Made by a program: the position numbers and the translations under genes. A DNA stretch of 64,000 bases. Source: Neocallimastix lanati (nom. inval.) (lineage: Eukaryota > Neocallimastigomycota > Neocallimastigomycetes > Neocallimastigales > Neocallimastigaceae). The stretch spans positions 247,001 through 311,000 of the forward strand of contig JACVTC010000102.1 of NCBI GenBank assembly GCA_016946835.1, in the 5' to 3' direction. The stretch's first letter is position 1. Each line of letters starts with the position of its first letter. Below the pieces are notes generated by a model, which worked only from the letters and a program-made list of their open reading frames with translations, made no database searches and was not told the DNA's origin. Shown here one piece after another: positions 31,947-45,810 of this stretch.

Positions 31947-32162
31947 TTTTGTTTTTTTTAATAATTAATTTTATTTCAAATAAAATTTATATGGATTTTG
32001 TTTTTGTTTTGTTTTGTTTTGTTTTTTTTATCAAATTAAAAAAGATATAAATAATCCTTTTTGATTTTTATATTTATCCATTGATTAATTAATTAAACTA
32101 GCTAATTAATTATACTTGATTATTAATTTATAATAAAAAATTAATAAAATTTTTTATTAATG

Positions 32163-32200
<38 letters not shown>

Positions 32201-32672
32201 AAAAAAAAAGAAATACTAACTATATTTATACCCACTTTTTATATATATTCCCATAACAATGTTTGATCCAATAAACCCATTAACCTTAATTTTAAAAAAA
32301 ACTTGTGATGTATAAAATAAAATTATGAATACTAATTTTTTTTTAATAATAAATAATAGAATAGAACATAAAATTATAATAAAAATAAATTAATTATAAA
32401 TTAAAAAATTATATAAACATTTATTTTACCGTATTATAAAATTATAAGAAAATAAAATTTTTAACTATTTTATTAATATATTTTTTTAAATTAAATCCTA
32501 TAACAAATTTTTTATTATTATCTAAAGATAAAAAAATAGTTACATCACAAGAATATTCCATTATATCATTAAATATCTAAAATATTAACTAAAATATAAA
32601 ATCATTATATAATGCATAATATTATTCTCTAATCTTTTCATTTTTTTTTTTGTTTGTTTGTTTGTTTATTTA

Positions 32673-32704
<32 letters not shown>

Positions 32705-33492
32705 ATTAAGAAAGATAATTTTTAATAAAATAAATTATTTCTTTCCTACTTAATAAAAGAACAATAATGAAGTTATCATATATTACTTTGATTTTTATAT
32801 ATTACATATAGAAATATTATTATTATTTTTATTATTTTTTTTATAATTACTACTATTATATTAAAATGTAGAAAATTAAAAAAATTTTTAATACCATAAA
32901 AAAATAAAATAAACATTCACTTCTAAAGAATAAATTAAAATATAAATTAATTTTTACTTCGTAATTTTTTTTTTAATATTTTAATTTAGCAATTACAGAG
33001 TATTACAATATAACTAAAGGTTAAAACTAAAGATTAAAAATAATATTTAATTGTTACATTTTTATATTTTAGTTTATATATTATATTACTTCAAAATTTA
33101 TATTTTTTTTACTTTTAATTACAATTATTTTTTTATACATTTTTAATTTTTACGATTTTTTTTAAAATATAACAAAATAAGATAAAGTTTACAATTATAC
33201 ATAAAAAATATATTAATTATTAGTATTACTATTTTGTATTTACTAGTATTAATCATTATAATACAATTTATTATTTAATTCATAATATCTATATATATAA
33301 TATTTATTAGTAATATAATTATAAAGATTTTTTTTCGTATTTACTTAATTTAACATCATTTTTACTTCTTTTATATTATTATTATTATTTTACTTATATT
33401 TTTTTTAAATCATTTAATTAATTTTGTTTTTTGTTATTATTGTTGTTTTTTAATTAAATAAATAATTGAATTTATTTTTCTTTTTTTTTTTT
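31947..33492. other. lichenase inter-unit spacer B
   Basis: No gene. Up to about 32800 it matches 44269-45153. After that it switches to the generic lichenase 3' flank (for example similar to 39100 onward), marking a duplication junction. A GTTT run (about 32651-32666) and an (AAAT)n run (32673-32706) are present. Confidence 0.7.
32223..32230 (-). promoter_or_regulatory. TATA box of lichenase copy B
   Basis: GGGTATAAATATAG on the minus strand, about 280 bp upstream of the ATG; the distance is longer than in copy A mainly because of a longer poly(A/T) tract. Confidence 0.65.
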
Positions 33493-34203
33493 TTAGTTTC
33501 TTGGTGCATCATAGGAAATCCAATCATAATATGCACTAATATTCGTTCTTCCATTGAAAGGTCTAAGCCAGTCATCTACTCCAATACCATTCCAAGCATT
33601 CATCATAATTTTACCGGGTGTGGTTGGAATATTATCGTAGGCAGTGTAGACTTCTCTACCATCAACATACCAAGTAATATGATTTCTATCCCAGAAGAAA
33701 CCGTAAGTATGGAATCCTTGAGAAGCATCAAAACCAAGATAGTGAACATGTTCATGATGTCCAACACCATTGGTGTAGTAGTTAAATTGAACTTTAGTGG
33801 TATCGTAACCAAGGAATTCAATATCAATTTCATCCCATTTCGTACCATCACTTGGTCCGGTATAGGTGAAGAAGGAGGAAACTACACCAGGATTCTTAAT
33901 AGGTTTCATGTTGACTTGGAACATACCATAACCATAATACTTTTTAGTACGATATTCACCACAATTGAATCCAGACCAACCGCCATCAATAGTAATCTTT
34001 AATTTACCGTTTTCAAAACGGTTATTATTTGGTGTGAATTTACAGTTAAACATATCACCATTGGACCAATTAGCCATGTCAAATCTACTAGAATCATGGT
34101 AGTTAAAGTCCATAGTTTCATGTTTACCATTCCAAGCTGGAGCAGCCAAAGTGGTTGTTGATAATCCTAAGGCTACTAATGCAATAGATAATATATTTTT
34201 CAT
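33493..34203 (-). CDS. licA: GH16 lichenase, array copy C
   Basis: 236 residues; signal peptide as in copy A (TTTLA), catalytic EIDIE intact. It differs from A at a few positions, such as TNGVGHH for TSGVGHH and NISAYY for NINAYY. Its upstream 1.5 kb is nearly identical to that of copies A and D, placing these three in one subfamily. Confidence 0.95.
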   Translation of the reverse strand: MKNILSIALVALGLSTTTLAAPAWNGKHETMDFNYHDSSRFDMANWSNGDMFNCKFTPNNNRFENGKLKITIDGGWSGFNCGEYRTKKYYGYGMFQVNMKPIKNPGVVSSFFTYTGPSDGTKWDEIDIEFLGYDTTKVQFNYYTNGVGHHEHVHYLGFDASQGFHTYGFFWDRNHITWYVDGREVYTAYDNIPTTPGKIMMNAWNGIGVDDWLRPFNGRTNISAYYDWISYDAPRN

Positions 34204-36625
34204 TTTTGTTTTTCTATTTCTTTTTAAATAATTAATTTTATTTCAAATAAAATATATATGTATTTTTTTTTCTATTAAATTAAAAAAAGATATAAATAAT
34301 TTTTTATTATTTTTAATCTTTTATGATTTTTATATTTATCTATTGATTAATTAATTATACTAGCTAATTAATTTATAATAAAAAATAAAATAATTTTTTA
34401 TTAATGAAAAAAAAAAAAAAAAAATTAAAAAATACTTTTTATCTCTATTTATAACCCACGTTTTATATATAATCATAATGCTAATTGAAATGGTTGATCT
34501 AATATCCCATCAAATAAATTAAATGATATTGATATAAATAAAATTATAAACTATAATTAATAATAAAATATTGAACATAGAAATATTAGAAAAATAAATA
34601 ATTAATTAATAAAATTAACATATCAAATAAAATAATTATTAAATATTATTAAATAATATTATAAATTTAAATCAAAACTACAATTATTATAATAGAATAA
34701 CAATATGATTTATTAAACGTTTAAAATAATTTATGTATTTATAATTATAGGAGTATTTAAATATATATATATATATATATATAATATATAATTATTTATT
34801 ATTTTATTTTATTTATATATTTTTCTTAAATTAAATAAAATTTTTTATTATTATCTAAAGAGAAAAATATTAACATCACATGGAAATTTTTTAAATTAAA
34901 AAAAAAAAAAAAACTCATATATTATTATTTATCTTTTACTTTTATTTAATATTAAATAAATAATTAAAAGAATAAAGATAATTTTCAATTTAAATAAATT
35001 ATTTTTGTCCAACTTCAAATAGTGAACAATATCGAAATAGCTTATATCCTTTACCATTTTTATCCTACCATTTTAATATTTAATAGCAATTAAAAATATA
35101 ATATTAACTTTAATTTATATTCATTACTAAAAATTAAAGAAATACTAACACTTGATATTAATGAAAATAATTAATTATTTAAATAATAATAAATTTTCAT
35201 CTTAACTATGATGTTATTCCATTGATGAGAAAATAATTAAAGAATAGTATTCATCTTTATTATTTCTTCTCCTTTTTTTTTTTTTTTTTTTAATAAATAT
35301 TTTATATATTAATTCATTTCAAACAATTTTTTACTTAAAATTTTTTCTTTTAAAAAATTTGTATTATAAATAATATAATTATATAAGATATAATGATGTT
35401 GAAATTAATAAAAATTAATATATTTTAATATTTAATTCATTATATATAAAAAGTATTTTATATTATTTAATTTTTTAAAAACTATATTTTATATATATAT
35501 ATTATTATTATTATTATTATTATAATTATTATTATTATTAAATAATTAATTTTAAATTCAATAATAAATTTTAGTTAAAATAATAATAAATATAATAATA
35601 AATAATAGTTAAAAATAATAAATAATATTAAATAATAATTATAAACGAATTTTTAATATTTATTTTAATAATATTTTATTAATGTGTAACTCTAAATTTT
35701 CCGTAAATTAAATATAATAAATAATAAAATTTTAGAAATTTATTATTTTTTTTAACTATAATATTTAATAATAAAGTCATTTTAATAATTATATATATTT
35801 TTACATATTATAATATAATATGTAAAATAATAGTTTACTATTACAATTTTTATAAATATTAATATTATAGAATAAATTTTTTATTTATATTTATTTACTT
35901 CTTATTTTTTTAAATATATTTTTAAAATATAATATCACATATAGAAATATTATTATTATTATTATAATTATTACTAATCTATTAAAATATAGAAAATTAA
36001 AAAACTTTTTAATACCCAAAAAAAAAAAATAAAAATAAAAATAAACATTCACTTCTAAAGAATAAATTAAAATTAAAATTAATTTTTCCAAACTTTTTAA
36101 TTTTTTTTTATTATTTTAATTTAGCAATTACACAGCATTACCATATAACTAAAGGTTAAAACTAAAGATTAAAAATAAATTTTAATTGTTAACATTTTTA
36201 TATTTTAATTTTTATATTATATTTTGTTAAAATTAATATTTTTTTTTTTTTTTTTTTTACAATTTTTTTATACATTTTTAACTTTTACAATTTTTTTTTT
36301 TTAAGAATATCAAAATATGATAAAGTTTACAATTATATATAAAAATAATAATATTTATTATTATTACTATTTTGCATTTACTAGTATTAATCATTATAAT
36401 ACAAGTTATTATTTAATTCATAATATCTATATATATAATATTTATTAGTATTATTTATGTTTTTTTTTTTTTTAGTATTTACTTAAATATTATTTTTACT
36501 TTTTTTATATTATTATTTTTTTTTTGTTTATATTTACTTATTTTTTTTTTGATCCTTCTTAACTATTAATTAAATTAATGTTGTTTTTATTGTTGTTTAT
36601 ATTAAAATAAAACAACAATTTATTT
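34204..36625. other. lichenase inter-unit spacer C
   Basis: No gene. It corresponds to 25858-28432, with shorter (TTA)n and (AT)n tracts. Confidence 0.75.
34446..34453 (-). promoter_or_regulatory. TATA box of lichenase copy C
   Basis: GGTTATAAATAGAG on the minus strand, about 247 bp upstream of the ATG. Confidence 0.65.
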
Positions 36626-37336
36626 TTAGTTTCTTGGTGCATCATAAGAAATCCAATCATAATAAGCACTAATATTTGTTCTTCCATTGAAAGGTCTAAG
36701 CCAGTCATCTACTCCAATACCATTCCAAGCGTTCATCATAATTTTACCGGGTGTGGTTGGAATATTATCGTAGGCAGTGTAGACTTCTCTACCATCAACA
36801 TACCAAGTAATATGATTTCTATCCCAGAAGAAACCGTACGTATGGAATCCTTGAGAAGCATCAAATCCAAGATAGTGAACATGTTCATGATGTCCAACGC
36901 CACTGGTGTAGTAGTTAAATTGAACCTTAGTGGTATCGTAACCAAGGAATTCAATATCAATTTCATCCCATTTTGTACCATCACTTGGTCCGGTATAGGT
37001 GAAGAAGGAGGAAACTACACCAGGATTCTTAATAGGTTTCATGTTGACTTGGAACATACCATAACCATAATACTTTTTAGTACGATATTCACCACAATTG
37101 AATCCAGACCAACCGCCATCAATAGTAATCTTTAATTTACCGTTTTCAAAACGGTTATTATTTGGTGTGAATTTACAGTTAAACATATCACCATTGGACC
37201 AATTAGCCATGTCAAATCTACTAGAATCATGGTAGTTAAAGTCCATAGTTTCATGGTTACCATTCCAAGCTGGAGCAGCCAAGGTGGTTGTTGATAATCC
37301 TAAGGCTACTAATGCAATAGATAATATATTTTTCAT
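36626..37336 (-). CDS. licA: GH16 lichenase, array copy D
   Basis: 236 residues; signal peptide and upstream region of the A/C/D subfamily, catalytic EIDIE intact. It carries NGNHETM like B and F but KKYYG like A and C, so it looks mosaic. That would suit gene conversion between array members. Confidence 0.95.
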   Translation of the reverse strand: MKNILSIALVALGLSTTTLAAPAWNGNHETMDFNYHDSSRFDMANWSNGDMFNCKFTPNNNRFENGKLKITIDGGWSGFNCGEYRTKKYYGYGMFQVNMKPIKNPGVVSSFFTYTGPSDGTKWDEIDIEFLGYDTTKVQFNYYTSGVGHHEHVHYLGFDASQGFHTYGFFWDRNHITWYVDGREVYTAYDNIPTTPGKIMMNAWNGIGVDDWLRPFNGRTNISAYYDWISYDAPRN

Positions 37337-37887
37337 TTTTGTTTTTCTATTTTTTATTAACTAATTAATTTTATTTCAAATAAAATATATATGTAATTTT
37401 TTTTCTATTAAATTAAAAAAAGATATAAATAATTTTTTATTAATCTTTTATGATTTTTATATTTATCTATTGATTAATTAATTATACTAGCTAATTAATT
37501 TATAATAAAAAATAAAATAATTTTTTATTAATGAAAAAAAAAAAAATTAAAAAATACTTTTTATCTCTATTTATAACTCACGTTTTATATATAATCATAA
37601 TGCTAATTGAAATGGTTGATCTAATATCCCATCAAATAAATTAAATGATATTGATATAAATAAAATTATAAACTATAATTAATAATAAAATATTGAACCT
37701 AGAAAATTAGAAAAATAAATAATTAATTAATAAAATTAACATATTAAATAAAATAATTATTAAATATTATTAAATAATATTATAAATTTAAATCAAAACT
37801 ACAATTATTATAATAGAATAACAATATGATTTATTAAATTAAACGTTTAAAATAATTTATGTATTTATAATTATAGGAGTATTTAAA

Positions 37888-37921
<34 letters not shown>

Positions 37922-39281
37922 ATTATTTATTATTTTATTTTATTTATATATTTTTCTTAAATTAAATAAAATTTTTTATTATTATCTAAAGAGAAAAATA
38001 TTAACATCACATGGAAATTTTTTAAATTAAAAAAAAAAAAACTCATATATTATTATTTATCTTTTACTTTTATTTAATATTAAATAAATAATTAAAAGAA
38101 TAAAGATAATTTTCAATTTAAATAAATTATTTTTGTCCAACTTCAACTGAGAACAATGTCGAAGTAGCTTATATCCTTTACCATTTTTATCCTACCATTT
38201 TAATATTTAATAGCAATTAAAAATATAATATTAACTTTAATTTATATTCATTACTAAAAATTAAAGAAATACTAACACTTGATATTAACGAAAAATAATA
38301 AATTATTTAAATAATAGAAACTTTTTCATAATAACTATGATGTTATTTCATTAATTAGAACATAATTAAAAAATCAAATTCATCTTAATTATTTCATCTC
38401 CTTTTTTTTTTTTTTTTTTATTTTAATAAAAATTATTCATTGTATATATTAATTCATTTCAAACAATTTTTTACTTAAATTTTTATAATAAGAAATTTAT
38501 TCTATTTTTATTTATAAATTTAATAATAAAATATATATTATTATAATTAAAATATAACTAAAATATAATTATATATGTGTTGATATTAATATATATGTAA
38601 TATTAAAACATTCATTTTTAACAAGTTTTTGTATTATTTATTTTTTAACAAATATAATATTTATATATATCATTATTTAATAATTAATTTTATTCAATAA
38701 TAAATTTTTGTTAAATAAATAAAAAAATATATAGATATGAAAATTTTTAGGTAAGAATAATAAATAATATTAAAAAAAATAACTATAAAAATAAATATTT
38801 TTAATAGTTATTTTAAAATTCATGTATAACTCTAAATTTTCCATAAATTAATTTAACAAATAATAAAATTTTAGAAATTTATATTTTTTTTAATTATAAT
38901 TTTTGATAATAAATATAGATATTTTAATAATTATATAATATTATACATTAGAATACCCTTAATAAGTATCAGTTTTAAAAATTTTTATAATTATAAAATT
39001 TATAAATATTAACATTATAGAATTTATTTTTTATTTTTTTTATTTTTTATTTATTTATTTCTTCTTAATTTTTTATATATATTTTTAGATACATACAATA
39101 TTACATATAGAAATATTATTATTATTTTTATTATAATTACTACTATTCTATTAAAATGTAGAATAATTAAAAAATTTTTTTTATATCCAAAAAAAAAAAA
39201 AAGAAAAAAAAATATATTAATAATCACTATCACTAGTAAGGAATAAATTAAAAATATAAATTAATTTTTCCATACTTTTTT

Positions 39282-39322
<41 letters not shown>

Positions 39323-39698
39323 TTTAATTTTTCAATTACATTGTAGCAGAATATAACTGAAGATTAAAACTAAAGATTAAAAATAATTTTTAATTGTTAA
39401 CATTTTTATATTGTAATTTTTATATCATATTTTGTTAAAATTTATATTTTTTTAACTTTTTACAATTTTTTTTTATATATGTATAACTTTTATAATTTTT
39501 TTATATATATTTTAACTTTAACAATTTTTTTTTTTTTTTAAAAAAAATAACAAAATATGATAAAAATTTACAATTATATATAAAAATTATATTAAATATT
39601 AGTATTACTATTTTGAATTGACTAGTATTAATTATTATAATACAAGTTATTATTTAATTCATAATATCTATATATATAATATTTATTAGTACTATTTA

Positions 39699-39732
<34 letters not shown>

Positions 39733-39896
39733 TATTTACTTAAATATTATTTTTACTTTTTTTATATTATTAATTTTTTTTTTTTGTTTATATTTACTTA
39801 TTTTTTTTTATTTTGACTCTTCTTAATTATTAATTAAATTAATGTTGTTCGTTGTTTTTATTGTTATTTATATTAAAATAAAACAACCATTTATTT
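37337..39896. other. lichenase inter-unit spacer D
   Basis: No gene. The first about 1 kb matches the upstream region of copies A and C. From about 38330 it diverges, then takes the generic lichenase 3' flank before copy E. Long poly(T) runs lie near 39288-39317 and 39702-39730. Confidence 0.7.
37568..37575 (-). promoter_or_regulatory. TATA box of lichenase copy D
   Basis: AGTTATAAATAGAG on the minus strand, about 235 bp upstream of the ATG. Confidence 0.65.
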
Positions 39897-40604
39897 TTAG
39901 TTTCTTGGTGCATCATAGGAAATCCAATCATAATATGCACTAATATTTGTTCTTCCATTGAAAGGTCTAAGCCAGTCATCTACTCCAATTCCATTCCAAG
40001 CATTCATCATAATTTTACCGGGTGTGGTTGGAATATTATTGTAGGCAGTGTAAACTTCTCTACCATCAACATACCAAGTAATATGATTTCTATCCCAGAA
40101 GAAACCGTAAGTATGGAATCCTTGAGAAGCATCAAATCCAAGATAGTGAACATGTTCATGATGTCCAACACCATTGGTGTAGTAGTTAAATTGAACCTTA
40201 GTGGTATCGTAACCAAGGAATTCAATATCAATTTCATCCCATTTCGTACCATCACTTGGTCCGGTATAGGTGAAGAAGGAGGAAACTACACCAGGATTCT
40301 TAATGGGTTTCATGTTGACTTGGAACATACCATAACCATAATACTTTTTGGTACGATATTCACCACAATTGAATCCAGACCAACCGCCATCAATAGTAAT
40401 CTTTAATTTACCGTTTTCAAAACGGTTATTATTTGGTGTGAATTTACAGTTAAACATATCACCATTGGACCAATTAGCCATATCAAATCTACTAGAATCA
40501 TGGTAGTTAAAGTCCATAGTTTCATGTTTACCATTCCAAGCTGGAGCAGCCAAGGTGGTTGATAATCCTAAGGCTACTAATGCAATAGATAATATATTTT
40601 TCAT
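39897..40604 (-). CDS. licA: GH16 lichenase, array copy E
   Basis: 235 residues with the shorter signal peptide (STTLA), catalytic EIDIE intact. It carries NGVGHH (TNG) and AYNNIP where the other copies have AYDNIP. By position and upstream sequence it is the intact version of the collapsed copy at 28433. Confidence 0.95.
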   Translation of the reverse strand: MKNILSIALVALGLSTTLAAPAWNGKHETMDFNYHDSSRFDMANWSNGDMFNCKFTPNNNRFENGKLKITIDGGWSGFNCGEYRTKKYYGYGMFQVNMKPIKNPGVVSSFFTYTGPSDGTKWDEIDIEFLGYDTTKVQFNYYTNGVGHHEHVHYLGFDASQGFHTYGFFWDRNHITWYVDGREVYTAYNNIPTTPGKIMMNAWNGIGVDDWLRPFNGRTNISAYYDWISYDAPRN

Positions 40605-41803
40605 TTTTTTTTTTTTTTTTTTTAAATAATTAATTTTATTTCAAATAAAATATAAAAGTATAATTTTTTTTTTATTAAGTTAAAAAAAAAAAAAAAGATA
40701 TAAATAATCTTTTATTATTTTTAATATTTTTATGATATTATAATTATCTATTGATTATAATTAATTATACTAGCTAATTAATTTATAATAAAAAATAATA
40801 TAATTTTTTATTAATGAAAAAAAAAAAAAAAAAGAAATACTTTACTCTATTTATACCCACATTTCATATATACTACTACCTTCATAACAATGTTTGATCT
40901 AATAACTCTAATTACCCATTACTTAAATTAAACGATAAACTCTAATGAATAATAAAATATTGAACATGGAATTTTTTTTTATAAAAATAAATTAAAATTA
41001 GCAAAATTAAAATTAAATATTGTAAAAACGTGACTTATAATAAATGAATATTATAAAATATTATAGATTTAGAACTATTAATTACATAAAAATATGTATA
41101 ATTAAATGAAACGTTAAAAAATAATTTATGTATAGGGGTATTTTAAAAAAATAAAAAAAATAAAAAAATAAAAAAAAAAAGTATAGAAATAAAATTCTTT
41201 ATTATTAATTTATTTTATTAATATATATTATATATATATATATTTTTTTTTTAAATTAAAAAATAAATTTTTATTATTTTTATTATTATCTAAAGAGAAA
41301 AATATTAACATCACATGGATATATAATTAAATCATTAAATATTTAAAATATTAACCTAAAATATAAAATCATTAAATAATTCATAATATTATTCTTTAAT
41401 CTTTTCATATTTTTTTTTTCAAATATTAAATAAATAAATAAAAGAATAAAGATAATTTTCAATTTAAATAAATTATTTCTGCCCTTCAATAAAAGAACAA
41501 TATTGAGGTAACCTCTATCTTTTAAGATTTTTATCTTTCTTTGACGTTTCATGATAATTAAAAGTTTTATATTAAATTTAATTTATTTTTTGAGTCATAA
41601 TTAAAAAAAAAAAAATAAAATAAAATAAAATAAAATAAAATAAAATAAAATAAAATAAAATAAAATAAAATAAAATAAAATAAAATAAAATAAAAAAAAG
41701 ATATAATAATACTTTGATATTAATGAAAATTAATAATACTTTATTTAGAATAATAATAACTTTTTTTTTTCATCATAATTATAAAATTATTTCATCAGTG
41801 AGA

Positions 41804-41851
<48 letters not shown>

Positions 41852-42076
41852 AAATAATTAATAAATGATATTAACTTCTATTATTAAATCACTTTGCTTT
41901 TTTTTTTTTTTTTTTTTTTAATAAAAGTTATTTTATTTTATATTTTATTTTATTTTATTAATTTATTCAATTCAATTAGTTTTTCACTATACTTTTTTTA
42001 TTATATTAATAAATTTAATGATATATACAATTAAAATAATAATTATAGAGTGAAGTGACCTGTTTCAATTTATTCC

Positions 42077-42109
<33 letters not shown>

Positions 42110-42111
42110 AT

Positions 42112-42143
<32 letters not shown>

Positions 42144-42156
42144 ATTATTATTATTA

Positions 42157-42187
<31 letters not shown>

Positions 42188-42357
42188 ATTATTATTATCT
42201 TTTTCTTTTTCTTTTTTTTTAATATTATATATATATATATATTATTAGTAAGAATAATAAGATTATATTAAAAAAATAAATATAAAATACTTACTTTAAT
42301 GATGTTTTTTTTTTTTAATAGATAAATAATTAAATTTTCATAAATTATATTTTGATG

Positions 42358-42390
<33 letters not shown>

Positions 42391-42590
42391 AAAAAAAAAA
42401 AAAGTAAGGCATCTATCTCCTTTAATTGATATGAATTCAGCATTAAATCTTTTTGAATTTAACAATTATGTGTGATTTTTTTTCTTCATTTAGTTTTGTA
42501 TTTCTATCTCCATATAAAAATATATATATTTAATGTATAATTAAGATTTATTATATTTAGTAAATATATATATATATTAAGAAATATTCC

Positions 42591-42636
<46 letters not shown>

Positions 42637-42896
42637 GTAATAATAAATATATAAAAAAAAATTTTATCATAATATAATATAAAGAACTACCAAAGAACCT
42701 ATAATAATTACTCAAATTTCATATTTTATTATTAATATATTTGTGTCTTTCAAGTTATAAATTTATATATATATGTTAACATGATAACACAATGAACATG
42801 TGCCAATTTATTTATAGTTTAAAATTATAAATTTTCATAAACACTACCCATCACTATAGAATTATTGTTTTTATTTTTTTTTTTTTTTATTTTTAT

Positions 42897-42927
<31 letters not shown>

Positions 42928-43560
42928 TATATACTTTATTTATTTCTTCTTAATTTTGTAAATATTATTACATAAAATATTACAGATTAAAATATTTTTA
43001 TTACAATTAATTATTACAATTTTTTTAATAAAAATGTAGAAAAATTAACAAAATATGAGTGAAAGTATACAACTTATTTATATAAATAATAATATATATT
43101 ATTATTGTATTTACTAGTACTAATCACTATGTTATAATAATTATATCTATATATATATACATACATATAATATATATAATATAATTATTAATATTTATAT
43201 TTTTTGTGCTAACTCTTTATTAATTAAACACTATTTTTTGTCTTCTTATATTATTATCTTTATATATATATTGTTAATGTTATTTTTTATTTTATTTATT
43301 TATTTATTTTTTTTTATTTTTTTAATTTTTTCTTTTTTTTTTTTTTTTTTATTTTTTTTTTTTTTTTTTTTTGACAATTACTATTCAATTGATTTCATTT
43401 TTGTTATATATTATTTAACAATTGAGTTCTTTTTTTTTAAAAAAAAAAATTTATTTAATTATTTTTTGGTTGTTATCATTGTTATTTATAATTATTTATT
43501 TTTAGTTTCTTATGGTGGTTATTTAATTAAATAAATAATTATTTATTTTTTTTTTTTTTT
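40605..43560. other. lichenase inter-unit spacer E
   Basis: No gene. It matches 28530-31238. The (TAAAA)n tract at about 41614-41695 and the (TTA)n tract at about 42079-42200 are longer than in the other segment copy. Confidence 0.75.
40848..40855 (-). promoter_or_regulatory. TATA box of lichenase copy E
   Basis: GGGTATAAATAGAG on the minus strand, about 248 bp upstream of the ATG. Confidence 0.65.
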
Positions 43561-44268
43561 TTAGTTTCTTGGTGCATCATAGGAAATCCAATCATAATAT
43601 GCACTAATATTTGTTCTTCCATTGAAAGGTCTAAGCCAGTCATCTACTCCAATACCATTCCAAGCATTCATCATAATTTTACCTGGAGTGGTTGGAATAT
43701 TATCATAGGCAGTGTAGACTTCTCTACCATCAACATACCAAGTAATATGATATCTATCCCAGAAGAAACCGTAAGTATGGAATCCTTGAGAAGCATCAAA
43801 TCCAAGGTAGTGAACATGTTCATGATGTCCAACGCCACTGGTGTAGTAGTTAAATTGAACTTTAGTGGTATCGTAACCAAGGAATTCAATATCAATTTCA
43901 TCCCATTTCGTACCATCACTTGGTCCGGTATAGGTGAAGAAGGAGGAAACTACACCAGGGTTCTTAATGGGTTTCATGTTGACTTGGAACATACCATAGC
44001 CATAATACTTTGTAGTACGATATTCACCACAATTGAATCCAGACCAACCGCCATCAATAGTAATCTTTAATTTACCGTTTTCAAAACGGTTATTATTTGG
44101 TGTGAATTTACAGTTAAACATATCACCGTTGGACCAATTGGCCATGTCAAATCTACTGGAATCATGGTAGTTAAAGTCCATGGTTTCATGGTTACCATTC
44201 CAAGCTGGAGCAGCCAAGGTGGTTGATAATCCTAAGGCTACTAATACAATAGATAATATATTTTTCAT
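43561..44268 (-). CDS. licA: GH16 lichenase, array copy F
   Basis: 235 residues, catalytic EIDIE intact. It shares YRTTKYYG and DRYHITW with copy B; its own change is Ile8 to Val in the signal peptide. It is the last copy of the array; beyond it the sequence is no longer array-like after about 45153. Confidence 0.95.
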   Translation of the reverse strand: MKNILSIVLVALGLSTTLAAPAWNGNHETMDFNYHDSSRFDMANWSNGDMFNCKFTPNNNRFENGKLKITIDGGWSGFNCGEYRTTKYYGYGMFQVNMKPIKNPGVVSSFFTYTGPSDGTKWDEIDIEFLGYDTTKVQFNYYTSGVGHHEHVHYLGFDASQGFHTYGFFWDRYHITWYVDGREVYTAYDNIPTTPGKIMMNAWNGIGVDDWLRPFNGRTNISAYYDWISYDAPRN

Positions 44269-44497
44269 TTTTGTTTTACTATTTTTTTTTTTTTAATAAT
44301 TAATTTTATTTCAAATAAAATTTATATGGATTTTGTTTTTGTTTTGTTTTGTTTTGTTTTTTTTATCAAATTAAAAAAGATATAAATAATCCTTTTTGAT
44401 TTTTATATTTATCTATTGATTAATTAATTAAACTAGCTAATTAATTATACTTGATTATTAATTTATAATAAAAAATTAATAAAATTTTTTATTAATG

Positions 44498-44535
<38 letters not shown>

Positions 44536-44547
44536 AATACTTAACTA

Positions 44548-44555
44548 TATTTATA
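44548..44555 (-). promoter_or_regulatory. TATA box of lichenase copy F
   Basis: GGGTATAAATATAG on the minus strand, about 284 bp upstream of the ATG, same context as copy B. Confidence 0.65.
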
Positions 44556-45022
44556 CCCACTTTTTATATATATTCCCATAACAATGTTTGATCCAATAAA
44601 CCCATTAACCTAATTTTAAAAAAAACTTGTGATGTATAAAATAAAATTATGAATACTAATTTTTTTTTTAATAATAAATAATAGAATAGAACATAAAATT
44701 ATAATAAAAATAAATTAATATTAAATTAAAAAATTATATAAACATTTATTTTACCGTATTATAAATTAAATAATTTATTTGTTATTATTTTAAAGTTAGA
44801 AAATAAAATTTTTAACTATTTTATTAATATATTTTTTTAAATTAAATCCTATAACAAATTTTTTATTATTATCTAAAGATAAAAAAATAGTTACATCACA
44901 AGAATATTCCATTATATCATTAAATATCTAAAATATTAACTAAAATATAAAATCATTATATAATGCATAATATTATTCTCTAATCTTTTCATTTTTTTTT
45001 TGTTTGTTTGTTTGTTTATTTA

Positions 45023-45058
<36 letters not shown>

Positions 45059-45143
45059 ATGAAGAAAGATAATTTTTAATAAAATAAATTATTTCTTTCC
45101 TACTTAATAAAAGAACAATATTGAAGTTATCTTATATTACTTT

Positions 45144-45205
45144 GATTTTTATATTTATTAAAGTTTTAATTTATATAAGCAAAAACTTTAATAAATATAA
45201 AAATC
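45144..45205. repeat. perfect 24-bp inverted repeat at duplication border
   Basis: Arms 45144-45167 and 45182-45205 are exact reverse complements around a 14-base loop. The similarity between the two duplicated segments ends within the left arm. Confidence 0.85.
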
Positions 45206-45767
45206 ATTTATATATAAAAACAAAAAAAGCAAATATTTATATTAAAGAAAAATCAAACATAAATATATAATTGTGGCTGATATGAGATGAAAATGTTAAA
45301 TATGAATAATATTAGTAAATATTTATTTATCTTTTTTTTTTTTTTTAAATTTATTTATTTTTTTTTTATATTAAATTTTCCTATATTTTTATAATTATTA
45401 TAATGAAATAGCTTTTTTTTTTTTATTTATTAAATGATTAATTAGTATGAAATACTTCAAAAATAAATTAAATTAAATATGATACTTTTAATTATTATTA
45501 TTAACTCATGATTAAAAAAAATGAATAATGTTTAATGAAAATTAATAATACACTATAATCTAGATAATAATAACTTTTTCATCACATTTAACATTTATGA
45601 TGTTATTTTCATCAGCAATAAATAAAAAAAAAAATTGAAATAAATAAAAGCATAATTATTCATTCTTATTACTTAATGTTTGATCACTTTGTTTTTTTAT
45701 TTTATTTTTTATTTTTTAATAAAAATTTTTTTTTTTTTTCATTTGATTTGATTTAATTTAATTTTAG

Positions 45768-45810
<43 letters not shown>

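Larger units (their letters stand above)
28378..32800. repeat. segmental duplication, copy 1
   Basis: The segment is collinear with 39840-45153, from the shared 3' flank containing GTTCGTTG, through the collapsed gene or copy E, the long spacer and copy B or F, to the sequence ACTTTGATTTTTATA. Spacer stretches are near-identical for hundreds of bases (for example 30060-30520 against about 42400-42860). Differences are mainly homopolymer and microsatellite lengths plus the deletion in this copy. Confidence 0.88.
39840..45153. repeat. segmental duplication, copy 2
   Basis: Counterpart of 28378-32800, with copy E intact where copy 1 has the collapsed gene, and copy F where copy 1 has B. Similarity stops inside the left arm of a perfect inverted repeat (45144-45205). 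Confidence 0.88.

Noticed and set aside
33466-34002. 178-codon plus-strand frame with a hydrophobic start over lichenase copy C
   Set aside because: Antisense to the GH16 gene; the start comes from a poly(T) tract.
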